NCBI GenBank assembly: GCA_041485845.1
Contig: JBGPKH010000055.1
Span: 1 to 24,242, forward strand
Reading direction: 5' to 3'
Origin: OMOG01 sp041485845
Lineage (GTDB): Bacteria > Acidobacteriota > Terriglobia > Bryobacterales > Bryobacteraceae
Length of the DNA: 24,242 nt
Shown: positions 7,219 to 15,396 of the stretch, one piece after another
Layout: each line of letters starts with the position of its first letter
Numbering within the stretch: the first letter of the stretch is position 1
Made by a program: the position numbers and the translations under genes
Notes under the pieces: generated by a model
What the model was told of the DNA's origin: nothing
Seen by the model: only the letters and a program-made list of their open reading frames with translations
Database searches by the model: none

Positions 7219-7832
7219 CCGGCGCAACCAGTGGCGAATGGGATTTGCCGGGGACGGCGGCAGTCTGGGCACTGCCGCTGTTCGTGCCTTGGCTCGCGCT
7301 GTTCGACCTGGGTATCGAGGCGTCCCCCCGCGCGTACCGCGTGCTCGAAACCGGGACGGCCGGGATCGCGGTGCTTCTGGCGATCGGGGTCTGGGCCGCC
7401 CGGCATACGCGGCGCGAAGGGCGCGCCCGCAGACGGCGCACCGTGTTGTGGGCCTTTCTGCCAACCACGGGCATGCTCGGTTTCGCGACCTTGTGGCTGG
7501 CGGAGAGCACCAGCTTCGTCGCTGTGTCGCTGGCGCCGTTCCTGATGTGGCTGCTGTGCACCGCTCTGTTGCCGTCCTGGCGGGACGATGAGGCGCTGGT
7601 GGATTCTCACGAGCCCGAGACCGGCTGGAAGCGCCTGTTTGGAATGCGGATGGCTTATGGAGACCCGGAGAATCCGGCAGTGTGGGTGAGGATGACGAAT
7701 CCGCTCCCGGGTAATGATATGGGCTACACGCCGAACCTGGGACACCTTTGGGGACGGCTGGTGATCGCAATGTTCTTTCTGTCCCTGTTTGCTGCGATGG
7801 CGGTTTCGATTGTGGCCTGGATTCCGGGTTAG
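7215..7832 (+). CDS. Polytopic membrane protein, unknown function
   Basis: 205 residues overlapping the PDZ gene's stop by 4 bases (ATGA), so translation is coupled. About five hydrophobic helices are visible: residues 14-34, 45-62, 78-96, 100-121 and 183-204. A long loop between the fourth and fifth (residues 125-180) contains GDPENPAVWVRMTNPLPGND and GYTPNLGHLWGR, which faintly resembles the DUF5808 loop motif found in bacterial membrane proteins; this likeness is weak. The protein is expected in the inner membrane. As the third gene behind the sigma factor it could serve as the membrane partner that an ECF system normally has, but it shows no recognised anti-sigma domain. It converges with the next gene, with 10 bases between them. 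Confidence 0.7.
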   Translation: MTGATSGEWDLPGTAAVWALPLFVPWLALFDLGIEASPRAYRVLETGTAGIAVLLAIGVWAARHTRREGRARRRRTVLWAFLPTTGMLGFATLWLAESTSFVAVSLAPFLMWLLCTALLPSWRDDEALVDSHEPETGWKRLFGMRMAYGDPENPAVWVRMTNPLPGNDMGYTPNLGHLWGRLVIAMFFLSLFAAMAVSIVAWIPG

Positions 7833-7842
7833 GAAGACGGCG

Positions 7843-8427
7843 TCAGTTCTCGCCCGAGAGTGTATGGTCGGTGGTCCAGACCTGGCGCAGGCCGAAGGGG
7901 AGAGGGAGCGGCTTGCCGGTGTCGTAATGTTCGGGCTGGCGCGCGGCCAGGATCTCGATCATCTTCCCCACCACATAGGCCGGCAACCGAGTGTTCTGAT
8001 AATAGGCTTTCTCCACGGTGAACGTGCCCTGCCCGTCTTTTACCTGGAACCGGTAATCGACCCACACGGACTTCTTCCCCGAGAGGACCGGCTTCAGGAT
8101 CGCCGGAATGGCGCCTGGCTTCCAACGTTCGACGGCATCGAAGTCGACGACCGTGAACGTGGAAACGTAGTTCTTGGGGAAGAGCTTCACGGTCACGGAT
8201 TGCAGTCCGGGACGAGGCGTGGTTTTCAGCGAGTACTGCATGTACTCGTTGATTTCGGTCTCGGAGAGCCGAAACGCGACATGCTGATGGCCGCCCTTAG
8301 CCTTGGGATCGTCGGCCGCGCGGAGCCGATCGAAGAGGCCAAGGAACTTGTCGGCCACGGGTGGGGTGTCGGCTGCCGGCGACGGCACGATCGCAAGGAA
8401 GAGAAGGCCGATGGGAAAGACACGCAT
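7843..8427 (-). CDS. Exported hypothetical protein
   Basis: 194 residues with a clear signal peptide (MRVFPIGLLFLAIVPSPAA), so periplasmic or surface-exposed. The mature part has a predicted helix with ETEINEYMQYSL and then alternating beta-like stretches (LQSVTVKLFPKNYVSTFTVV, WVDYRFQVKDGQGTFTVEKA). It ends in a region with RLPAYVVGKMIEILAAR. This resembles uncharacterised acidobacterial secreted proteins that may fold as lipid-binding or SRPBCC-like barrels; I cannot confirm a family. No catalytic motif is evident. It stands alone, converging on the membrane-protein gene and divergent from the dehydrogenase. Its start region abuts the structured repeats at 8445-8668. Confidence 0.7.
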   Translation of the reverse strand: MRVFPIGLLFLAIVPSPAADTPPVADKFLGLFDRLRAADDPKAKGGHQHVAFRLSETEINEYMQYSLKTTPRPGLQSVTVKLFPKNYVSTFTVVDFDAVERWKPGAIPAILKPVLSGKKSVWVDYRFQVKDGQGTFTVEKAYYQNTRLPAYVVGKMIEILAARQPEHYDTGKPLPLPFGLRQVWTTDHTLSGEN

Positions 8428-8444
8428 CAGACTTCTATGATAAC

Positions 8445-8554
8445 TGTGGGGCGGCTTGGCAAGCTGCGCGCCGGTTGTTTACCGGCCAACTGCCGCGTTT
8501 GCACCGGACAGCGGCGGTAGACAACCGCCGCGCAGGCTGCCAGCCTGCCCCACA
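8445..8554. repeat. Inverted pair of REP-like elements with compensating stem changes
   Basis: The left copy (8445-8487) and the reverse complement of the right copy (8512-8554) align over about 43 bases with roughly nine differences. Both begin TGTGGGGC and share TGCGCG. Each copy holds two small hairpins. Left: GCTT-GGC-AAGC (8454-8464) and CCGGT-TGTTT-ACCGG (8471-8485). Right, reverse complement: GGCT-GGC-AGCC and GCGGT-TGTCT-ACCGC (plus strand 8535-8545 and 8514-8528). Most stem differences occur in pairs that keep the pairing. This is the signature of a structured repetitive element inserted twice in opposite orientation. Confidence 0.75.
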
Positions 8555-8620
8555 TCACGCCAGCGATCCCACTTTCATGTCATGCACCCGTCGCGATCGC
8601 GCGAGACCCAAAACACCGCT

Positions 8621-8668
8621 TTACAGAGCCGCGACCGTGTTACAGAGCCGCGACCGTCGGGAGCGGTC
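8621..8668. repeat. Tandem 18-base repeat plus hairpin
   Basis: TTACAGAGCCGCGACCGT occurs at 8621-8638 and again, identical, at 8640-8657. The second copy runs into a hairpin, GACCG (8652-8656), 7-base loop, CGGTC (8664-8668). There is no T run, so it is not an evident terminator. It looks like a second kind of intergenic repetitive element, about 30 bases upstream of the dehydrogenase start. Confidence 0.75.
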
Positions 8669-8698
8669 TTGCCGCGGGGCACAACGCCATGGGCGAGA

Positions 8699-9661
8699 AT
8701 GAAAGGCATGCTCGCAGTCCACCTGGAAAACGGCGCGGTGACGACACGCGAGGTCCCCATGCCCAACCGTCCCGAGGGGTTCGCGCTGCTGCGCCTGCTG
8801 ATGGCTGGCATCTGCAATACCGATCTCGAGCTCCAGCGCGGCTACTACGGATTCGCCGGCACTCCCGGGCACGAATTCGTCGCCGAGGTGGTAGCCGCCG
8901 ACTCGCCCTCGCTGGTGGGCCGGCGCGTGGCCGGCGAAATCAACCTGGCCTGCGCGTGCTGCGACTGGTGCCGCAAAGGTCTTGGCCGCCACTGTCCGCA
9001 TCGAACCGTTCTCGGGATTGTGAATCACCCCGGCGCGTTCGCGGAATTCCTCACCCTCCCCGAGCGCAACCTGCACCTCGTGCCCGACAATGTCCCGACC
9101 GAACGCGCGGTGTTCACCGAGCCGCTGGCGGCCGCCTGCGAGATCCTCGACCAGGTGTCGATTCCCTGCGGCGCCGAGGTCGCGGTGCTGGGCGACGGCA
9201 AACTCGGCCTGCTCATTGCGCTCGTGCTCAATGTCCATGGCTACAAAGTCCGCCAGTTCGGCCGGCACCCGGAGAAGTTGCGCATTACCGCCGCGGCGGG
9301 CGTTTCCACCGAGCGATCCGGCGGCACGTTGCCGGTGGCCGCATACGCCTGGGTGGTGGACGCTACCGGGAGTCCCGAAGGTCTTCGCGCCGCAGCCCGG
9401 ATGGCACGGCCGCGCGGCACGGTGATTCTCAAATCCACGGTTCACGGCACGGTGGGGATCGACACGGCTCCCATCATCGTCAACGAGATCACGCTCGTCG
9501 GGTCGCGCTGCGGCCGATTCGAGGCAGCCCTGCCGCTGCTGGAGCGCAATCTCATTCCGGTGAAGCAGATGATCGCGGAACGCTTCGCTCTCGCCGATGC
9601 TTCGGCCGCCTTGGCGCGCGCAGCCGAACGCGGGGTGCTGAAGGTGCTGCTCACGCCGTAG
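8699..9661 (+). CDS. Zinc-type medium-chain dehydrogenase/reductase
   Basis: 320 residues from the ATG at 8699; a second ATG at 8708 is possible and neither has a strong ribosome binding site. The GroES-like catalytic domain shows the active-site zinc ligands C39 (in GICNTD) and H58-E59 (in GTPGHE). It also has a complete structural zinc lobe with C85, C88, C91 and C99. A FTEPLAAACE segment follows, then the Rossmann domain with VLGDGKLG as the NAD(P) motif. These features place it with alcohol, threonine or sorbitol dehydrogenases; the substrate cannot be told. It is a little shorter than the usual 340-350 residues, mainly at the C-terminus. It is followed after 18 bases by the first kinase gene, but co-transcription is not implied because GTAGAATCG in the gap may be a separate promoter element. 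Confidence 0.85.
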   Translation: MKGMLAVHLENGAVTTREVPMPNRPEGFALLRLLMAGICNTDLELQRGYYGFAGTPGHEFVAEVVAADSPSLVGRRVAGEINLACACCDWCRKGLGRHCPHRTVLGIVNHPGAFAEFLTLPERNLHLVPDNVPTERAVFTEPLAAACEILDQVSIPCGAEVAVLGDGKLGLLIALVLNVHGYKVRQFGRHPEKLRITAAAGVSTERSGGTLPVAAYAWVVDATGSPEGLRAAARMARPRGTVILKSTVHGTVGIDTAPIIVNEITLVGSRCGRFEAALPLLERNLIPVKQMIAERFALADASAALARAAERGVLKVLLTP

Positions 9662-9679
9662 TAGAATCGCTACACCACC

Positions 9680-12295
9680 ATGCCACTCGCCGCCGGCACT
9701 CGCCTGGGACCCTACGAGATCGTGACGCCCATCGGCGCAGGCGGCATGGGCGAAGTCTACCGGGCGCGGGACACCCGGCTGGGACGCGACGTCGCGCTCA
9801 AACTCTCGGGCGAACGTTTCACGGACCGGTTCGAACGCGAAGCGCGGGCCATCGCCGCTCTCAATCACACCAACATCTGCCAGATCTACGACGTCGGCGA
9901 GAACTACCTCGTCATGGAGCTGATCGAGGGCGAGACGCTCCACGGACCGCTGCCGGTCGAGACTGCGCTATCTTATGCGCGCCAGATCGCCGATGCGCTC
10001 GACGCCGCGCACGAGAAGGGCATCATCCATCGCGACCTCAAGCCGGCGAACATCAAGATCACGGGACAGGGCGTGGTCAAGGTTCTCGACTTCGGCCTCG
10101 CCAAGGCCGCCGAAGTGACTTCCGTCGACCCGGCAAGCTCTCCTACGCTCACCATGTCGGCCACGCGCGCAGGCGCGATCCTGGGCACCGCAGCCTATAT
10201 GAGCCCGGAACAGGCGCGCGGCAAGCCGGTGGACAAGCGCTCCGATATCTGGGCTTTCGGGTGCGTGCTCTACGAGATGCTGTCGGGCAAGCCTCTGTTC
10301 CACGGCGAGACCGTATCGGACATCCTGGTGACGGTGATCCGGGACGAGCCGGACTTGAGCGCGGTGCCCGCGACTCAGCGCGCCCTGGTGGCGCGCTGCC
10401 TGAGCAAAGATCCGCGCACCCGCTTCCGCGATATCGGCGACGTGCGGATGGCGCTTGACGATCTGCCCGCGCCAGGCTCCGCTCCTCCAGTGACTGTCGC
10501 CGCCCGCTCCAACCGCTGGGCGTGGATCGGCGCCGCTCTACTGGCCGTCGTGCTGGCGGCGACGCTGCTGCTGCTCTGGCCGCGCCCCGCGCCCTTGCGG
10601 CCCCTGGTGCGCCTGAGCGCCGAGCTTGGGCCGAACGTGTCCCTGGCCACTGCCTCGATGGGGCAATCCAGTTTTGCGCTCTCGCCCGACGGCACCCGGA
10701 TCGCTTTCCTCGTTCTGGGCGCCGATAACGTGGTCCGCCTGGCTACGCGCCGGCTCGACGAGGATACCCTGACGCCGTTGGGCGGAACCGAAGACGCCGG
10801 TGAGCCCTTCTTCTCACCCGATGGCCAGTGGATCGCCTTCTTCTCCAATAACAAGCTCAAGAAGATCGCGGTTCAGGGGGGCGCGCCGGTCACCCTGGCC
10901 GATGCGCCCCTGGGACGCGGCGGAAGCTGGGGCGACGACGGCAATATCGTCTATTCTCCGGCCCAGGGCACCGCGCTCCTGCGAGTCTCATCCAACGGCG
11001 GGGCGCCGGCAGCCGCCACCGTCAAGAAGGGAGACTGGTCGCAGCGCTGGCCCCAGGTACTGCCAGGTAGCCGTGCCGTTTTGTTCACCTCCACCACGGC
11101 CGTCGGAAATTATGAAGACGCCAACATCGACGCGGTTACTTTTCAGACCGGGGAGCGAAAGACCGTGCAGCGCGGCGGCTTTTCGGGCCGGTATCTTCCC
11201 AGCGGCCACCTGGTTTACATGCACCAGAACAATCTCTTCGCCGCGCCCTTTGACCTGGACCGGCTCACCGTAACCGGGTCGGCCACGCCCATCGTCGAGC
11301 GCATCCGAAACTCGCCCTCGTCGGGAGGCGCATTTGTTTTTTCCGAGACGGGCACACTGGCCTACCTGGCCGGCATCACACAAGGAACCGCGGTTTCCTG
11401 GCTGGACGCGTCGGGCAAGACCCAGCAGGCGGGCGGTGGAGCGGGGTTTAACAGCACGCTGCGCCTGTCGCCGGACGGAAAGCGCCTGGCATTCGGCCGC
11501 AGCACCGTCAGCGGAACCGACGTCTTTGTGCTGGATATCGAGCGTGGCAGCGCGTTACGGCTCACGACTCTGCCCGGCGTGAACCGCTACCCGGTGTGGA
11601 CCCCCGACGGCCGCACCATCCTGTTCCAATCCACCAGCCATCCCAGTCCGGGCATGTACGCCATCCGCGCCGACGGTTCGCGCGAAGCGCAGCGCCTGAC
11701 CGATCGCGACCTCGACGCACCCTGGTCTTTCGCGCCGGACGGCAAGCGGCTGGTGATGGTCCGGCCGGAATCGGCGGCGAGTTTGGATATCTTCATCGCT
11801 TCGCTCGAAGGGGACCCCGACCATCCAAGGCTGGTCATTGGCGAGCCCTTTCTCAAAACGTCGTTCTACGTCGACCAACCGGCGTTTTCATCGGATGGAC
11901 GGTGGATTGCCTATGTCTCCAACGAGTCCCAGACCATCGAGGTGTACGTCCGGCCGGTTGCGGGCGCGGGAGGCCGCTGGCGGGTATCGAACGGCGGCGG
12001 CAACATGCCCGTCTGGAATCGAAATGGCCGGGAGCTGATCTTTCGTGGCCCCGACGCCCGCCTCATGGTCGCGGACTACTCCATCCAAGGGGAAACGTTC
12101 AATCCAGCCAAGCCGCGCGTATGGTCGGAGATCCGCCTGGCGAATTACGGCCTGACTCCGGTGTATGACCTGGCGCCGGACGGCAAACGGGTGATCGGCG
12201 TCCTCGATCCGAACGCCACGGGCAAGGCCGACACGCATCTCACCTTCCTGCTGAATTTCTTCGACGAACTGCGGCGCAAGGCGCCGGGAAAATGA
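9680..12295 (+). CDS. Transmembrane Ser/Thr protein kinase with PD40/TolB-like propeller (first of two)
   Basis: 871 residues. The kinase domain (residues about 12-265) has all key elements: glycine loop GAGGMGEV (19-26), ATP-binding K41 in VALKL, catalytic loop HRDLKPAN (117-124), DFG (137-139) and the SPEQARG activation-segment end. One membrane helix follows at about residues 278-299 (WIGAALLAVVLAATLLLLWP). The remainder, outside the cytoplasm, is a beta-propeller with repeated PDG motifs (LSPDGTRIAF, FSPDGQWIAF, LSPDGKRLAF, FAPDGKRLVM). The architecture is typical of acidobacterial PknB-like receptors. The segment between K41 and FEREAR is about six residues shorter than in its neighbour, so the beta3-alphaC connection is unusually tight. 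The stop overlaps the next start by 4 bases. The sensed ligand is unknown. Confidence 0.93.
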   Translation: MPLAAGTRLGPYEIVTPIGAGGMGEVYRARDTRLGRDVALKLSGERFTDRFEREARAIAALNHTNICQIYDVGENYLVMELIEGETLHGPLPVETALSYARQIADALDAAHEKGIIHRDLKPANIKITGQGVVKVLDFGLAKAAEVTSVDPASSPTLTMSATRAGAILGTAAYMSPEQARGKPVDKRSDIWAFGCVLYEMLSGKPLFHGETVSDILVTVIRDEPDLSAVPATQRALVARCLSKDPRTRFRDIGDVRMALDDLPAPGSAPPVTVAARSNRWAWIGAALLAVVLAATLLLLWPRPAPLRPLVRLSAELGPNVSLATASMGQSSFALSPDGTRIAFLVLGADNVVRLATRRLDEDTLTPLGGTEDAGEPFFSPDGQWIAFFSNNKLKKIAVQGGAPVTLADAPLGRGGSWGDDGNIVYSPAQGTALLRVSSNGGAPAAATVKKGDWSQRWPQVLPGSRAVLFTSTTAVGNYEDANIDAVTFQTGERKTVQRGGFSGRYLPSGHLVYMHQNNLFAAPFDLDRLTVTGSATPIVERIRNSPSSGGAFVFSETGTLAYLAGITQGTAVSWLDASGKTQQAGGGAGFNSTLRLSPDGKRLAFGRSTVSGTDVFVLDIERGSALRLTTLPGVNRYPVWTPDGRTILFQSTSHPSPGMYAIRADGSREAQRLTDRDLDAPWSFAPDGKRLVMVRPESAASLDIFIASLEGDPDHPRLVIGEPFLKTSFYVDQPAFSSDGRWIAYVSNESQTIEVYVRPVAGAGGRWRVSNGGGNMPVWNRNGRELIFRGPDARLMVADYSIQGETFNPAKPRVWSEIRLANYGLTPVYDLAPDGKRVIGVLDPNATGKADTHLTFLLNFFDELRRKAPGK

Positions 12296-14964
12296 CCCTT
12301 TCCTCCGGCGCCCGCCTCGGTCCTTACGAGATCGCCGAGCCCATCGGCGCCGGTGGAATGGGCGAAGTCTACCGTGCGCGGGACACGCGCTTGGACCGCA
12401 CCGTCGCCATCAAGGTCCTGCCGGCCCACTCCGCCGACCGGCCCGAGGTGCGGCAGCGCTTCGAGCGCGAGGCGCGCGCCGCTTCCGCGCTCAACCATCC
12501 CCACATCTGCACGCTGCACGATATCGGCCGCCAGGACGACATCGACTACCTGGTGATGGAGTACCTCGAGGGCGAGACTCTGGCCGACCGCCTGCGCAAG
12601 GGGGCGATGCCGCTGGATCAGTCGTTGCGCATCGCCACCCAGGTGGCCGACGCGCTCGACCGCGCCCACCGCACCGGCATCACCCATCGCGACCTGAAGC
12701 CCGGCAACATCATGTTGACCAAGGACGGCGCGAAGGTGCTGGATTTCGGCCTGGCGAAGATTCGCGAACGCGGCGCAGGCCCGGCGATGAGTGGAGGCTC
12801 GGTGATGGCCACACTCACTTCGCCGCTGACTGGGGAAGGCTCCATCGTCGGCACCCTGCAATACATGTCGCCCGAGCAGTTGGAGGGACAGGAGGCGGAC
12901 GCCCGCAGCGACATCTTCGCCTTCGGGAGCGTGCTCTACGAGATGGTCGCGGGCCGCCGCCCGTTCGAAGCCAAGACGCAGGCCAGCCTGATCGCGCGTA
13001 TCCTGGAGCACGACGTGGCGCCGCTCTCGTCGATAGTCCCCAGCGCTCCGCCGGCGCTCGAACAATTGCTCCGCTCGTGCCTCGCCAAAGATCCCGACGA
13101 GCGGCGGCAGAACATGCACGACGTGCTGGTCGACCTGCGCTGGATCGCGGAGGGCGGGTCGCGGGCCGGGATTCCCACGCCTGTTCCGGCGCCGCGGAAG
13201 GCGCGTCCCGTCGCTTGGATGGCCGCGTGTGCGGTATTGGCGCTCGCCGCTGTGACGCTCGCGATCCTGTACTGGCAACGCCCCAGGCCGGAATCTCCGA
13301 TGGTGCGCTTCACTATCCCTCCGCCGGAAAAGCAGGGATTCGGCTACGGCCTGACGATCTCTCAGGACGGTAAGCGCGTGGCCTTTGTCGCCGCCGCCGC
13401 AGAGGGGCAGCCGCAACTCTGGATACGCTCCCTCGACTCCCTGGCGTCGCAACCGATTCCGGGAACAGAAGGCGCTTCGTTTCCGTTCTGGTCGCCCGAC
13501 GGGCGATCGGTCGGCTTCTTTGCCGGGGGCAAGCTCAACAAGGTGGATACAGTCGGCGGCCCGGTCCAGAATCTTGCCGACGCGCCGGACCCGCGAGGAG
13601 GCGCCTGGAATGAGGCGGGAGTGATCCTGTTTGCGCCGAACACGACTAGCCCGTTGCAGCGCGTTTCGGCTTCAGGAGGCAGCGCCGCGGTCGAAGTCAC
13701 CAGGCTCGATGGAACGCGCAAGGAACACAGCCACCGATGGCCTCATTTTCTGCCCGACGGCCGCCATTTCCTCTGCTTTTCCTATATAGGAGGAAGTGCC
13801 AACGCGATTGCCACCGGATCGCTGGACAGCAAGGATCTGACGATTCTGACTCCTGCCGATTCCGCTCCGGCCTACAGTTCCGGCTTCTTGTCCTACGTGA
13901 GGGGTAGCATCCTGATGGCCCAGCCGTTCGATGCCGGACGGCTCAGACTGTCGGGCGACGCGGTCGCTGTCGCTCAGGGCGTGGCCGCGGAGGGCGAGAT
14001 CGGGCCAACCGCGTTTTCCCGGTTCTCATTCTCGCACAACGGAGTTCTGGTCTATAAGACGGGATCGAGCGAAGCGGGACAGTTCACCTGGTTCGACCGC
14101 GCGGGCAAACCGTTGGGAACCGTTGGCGATTCCGGAACGTATGCCGCGCCCGCGCTTTCGCCGGATCAAAGACGACTGATCTTCGATTGGAACGAGACCC
14201 CCGCCGGCAATATTCTTTGGGAATGGAACCTGTCGCGGAACGTCAAATCGCGCTTCAGCTTCGGATCTGTACAAGACAGCTCAGCGGTCTGGTCGCCGGA
14301 CGGATCGACAGTGGTCTATGCTTCCAAACGAGCTGTTGCCGCCGATCTGTACTCCAAGCCCGCGACGAACGCGGGGAAGGAACAACTGCTCTTCGCCTCG
14401 CAGTTCGATAAATACCCGAATTGCTGGACCCTGGATGGGCGCACCGTGGTCTTTGAGCTATACGCCCCGAAGCGCAAAACGGAGTTGTGGACGTTATCGG
14501 TCGCGGATCGCAAGGCGGCCCCCTACCTCCAGTCGGAATTCGACGTGGCCCATTCTTCCGTCTCGCCCGATGGACACTGGCTGGCCTACTCGTCCGACGA
14601 GTCCGGTCGGCCGGAGATCTATGTGCAGAGCTTCCCAATCCCAACCGGCGGCAAATATACCATCTCACCGGCCGGCGGCGATCAACCGAGCTGGCGGCGC
14701 GACGGCAAGGAGCTGTTCTATATCGCGCGCGATCAAAAGCTGATGGCCGTACCGGTGGCAACGGGAGCGGCCTTCGAAGCACAAGCCCCGCGCGCGTTGT
14801 TCACGGCTCGGGTGGACAACGCACCTTTGACTCTGACCGGTGCCCGGAATTCCTACGTCGCGAGCGGAGACGGACAGAAGTTTCTGGTTTACACAGTTTC
14901 GGATGCGGTATCCACGACGCCGATCACCGTGGTGCTGAACTGGAACGCGGGAATCGCGCGGTAG
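12292..14964 (+). CDS. Transmembrane Ser/Thr protein kinase with PD40/TolB-like propeller (second of two)
   Basis: 890 residues, starting inside the stop of the first kinase (ATGA), so the two are translationally coupled. Kinase elements: glycine loop GAGGMGEV (19-26), K41 in VAIKVLP, catalytic loop HRDLKPGN (132-139), DFG (151-153) and SPEQLEG. A membrane helix lies at about residues 305-327 (VAWMAACAVLALAAVTLAIL). The extracytoplasmic part is a propeller with ISQDGKRVAF, WSPDGRSVGF, LSPDQRRLIF, WSPDGSTVVY and SPDGHWLAYSSDESG repeats. Its N-terminal 40 residues are nearly the same as those of the first kinase and the propellers are clearly diverged, so the pair looks like an old tandem duplication with different sensing specificity. 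The two may act as a heteromer; that is inference. Confidence 0.93.
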   Translation: MTLSSGARLGPYEIAEPIGAGGMGEVYRARDTRLDRTVAIKVLPAHSADRPEVRQRFEREARAASALNHPHICTLHDIGRQDDIDYLVMEYLEGETLADRLRKGAMPLDQSLRIATQVADALDRAHRTGITHRDLKPGNIMLTKDGAKVLDFGLAKIRERGAGPAMSGGSVMATLTSPLTGEGSIVGTLQYMSPEQLEGQEADARSDIFAFGSVLYEMVAGRRPFEAKTQASLIARILEHDVAPLSSIVPSAPPALEQLLRSCLAKDPDERRQNMHDVLVDLRWIAEGGSRAGIPTPVPAPRKARPVAWMAACAVLALAAVTLAILYWQRPRPESPMVRFTIPPPEKQGFGYGLTISQDGKRVAFVAAAAEGQPQLWIRSLDSLASQPIPGTEGASFPFWSPDGRSVGFFAGGKLNKVDTVGGPVQNLADAPDPRGGAWNEAGVILFAPNTTSPLQRVSASGGSAAVEVTRLDGTRKEHSHRWPHFLPDGRHFLCFSYIGGSANAIATGSLDSKDLTILTPADSAPAYSSGFLSYVRGSILMAQPFDAGRLRLSGDAVAVAQGVAAEGEIGPTAFSRFSFSHNGVLVYKTGSSEAGQFTWFDRAGKPLGTVGDSGTYAAPALSPDQRRLIFDWNETPAGNILWEWNLSRNVKSRFSFGSVQDSSAVWSPDGSTVVYASKRAVAADLYSKPATNAGKEQLLFASQFDKYPNCWTLDGRTVVFELYAPKRKTELWTLSVADRKAAPYLQSEFDVAHSSVSPDGHWLAYSSDESGRPEIYVQSFPIPTGGKYTISPAGGDQPSWRRDGKELFYIARDQKLMAVPVATGAAFEAQAPRALFTARVDNAPLTLTGARNSYVASGDGQKFLVYTVSDAVSTTPITVVLNWNAGIAR

Positions 14965-14986
14965 CTATGCGATTCGCTCGAGCGCA

Positions 14987-15395
14987 TCACGAGTCGTACG
15001 CACTCAGATAGACCACGCGATCGTAATCGATGATGGCGACGCGGAGGCGATCTAACCAACCGCCGCGGCCCAGAAAGTTCCGTGAGAATTCAGCGTCCTG
15101 TGCGAAGAAGACGAGCGTTGAAAACTCGATGCCGAGCGTCTGGATCGAGACCGCGTGTTCATAGGCGGAAAAGGACCCGGTCATCGTCCGGAAGCGTTGG
15201 AGCCGGCCTGCTTCGACGTCCACGCCCAGCAACTCCGCGTACCTGCGCTCGAAAATGCGGGTGTGCCGCCCCCGTGTCCACCTTCGCTATCAAATCCACC
15301 GACTGGCCGTTGAGGCGGAGATTGACTGGGACTTCGATTCCATCGGCGCCGGCATCGTAGCGATGCGAGGCGGCGAATTCAAACGAGACCGGCAT
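14987..15395 (-). pseudogene. Retropepsin-like aspartyl protease gene with a single-base frameshift
   Basis: Starting at the ATG 15395, the frame reads MPVSFEFAASHRYDAG and EVPVNLRLNGQSVDLIAKVD, then TGAAH: a beta-strand lead-in to the DTGA active-site motif of retropepsin-like proteins. At the GGG run (plus strand 15259-15261) the frame is lost. Dropping one base gives RIFERRYAELLGVDVEAG and runs to the stop at 14987 through FSRNFLGRGGWLDRLRVAII, the expected second half (the LLGRxGW and IVDYDxxLYLSxYD patterns of the family). Corrected length would be about 136 residues, normal for these small single-domain proteins. Its start lies one base after the stop of the DUF5678 gene (TAG-A-ATG). 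The join is clear; whether the shift is real or an assembly error at a homopolymer cannot be told. Confidence 0.72.
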
Positions 15396-15396
15396 T

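Noticed and set aside
6181..7770. 529-codon minus-strand open frame
   Set aside because: It lies opposite the PDZ and membrane-protein genes, is Arg/Pro/Ser-rich with no domain, and reflects high G+C.
9661..9669. GTAGAATCG shared by 9661-9669 and 21891-21899 as a promoter motif
   Set aside because: A 5-of-6 match to the -10 consensus at each place, but neither has a convincing -35 at 16-18 bases; kept only as a remark.
8689..10458. 589-codon plus-strand frame overlapping the dehydrogenase and kinase
   Set aside because: It is a shifted-frame shadow, almost all Arg/Gly/Ala/Pro, without motifs.
12145..13452. 435-codon minus-strand open frame opposite the second kinase
   Set aside because: It is antisense to a kinase with all motifs intact and has no recognisable domain.
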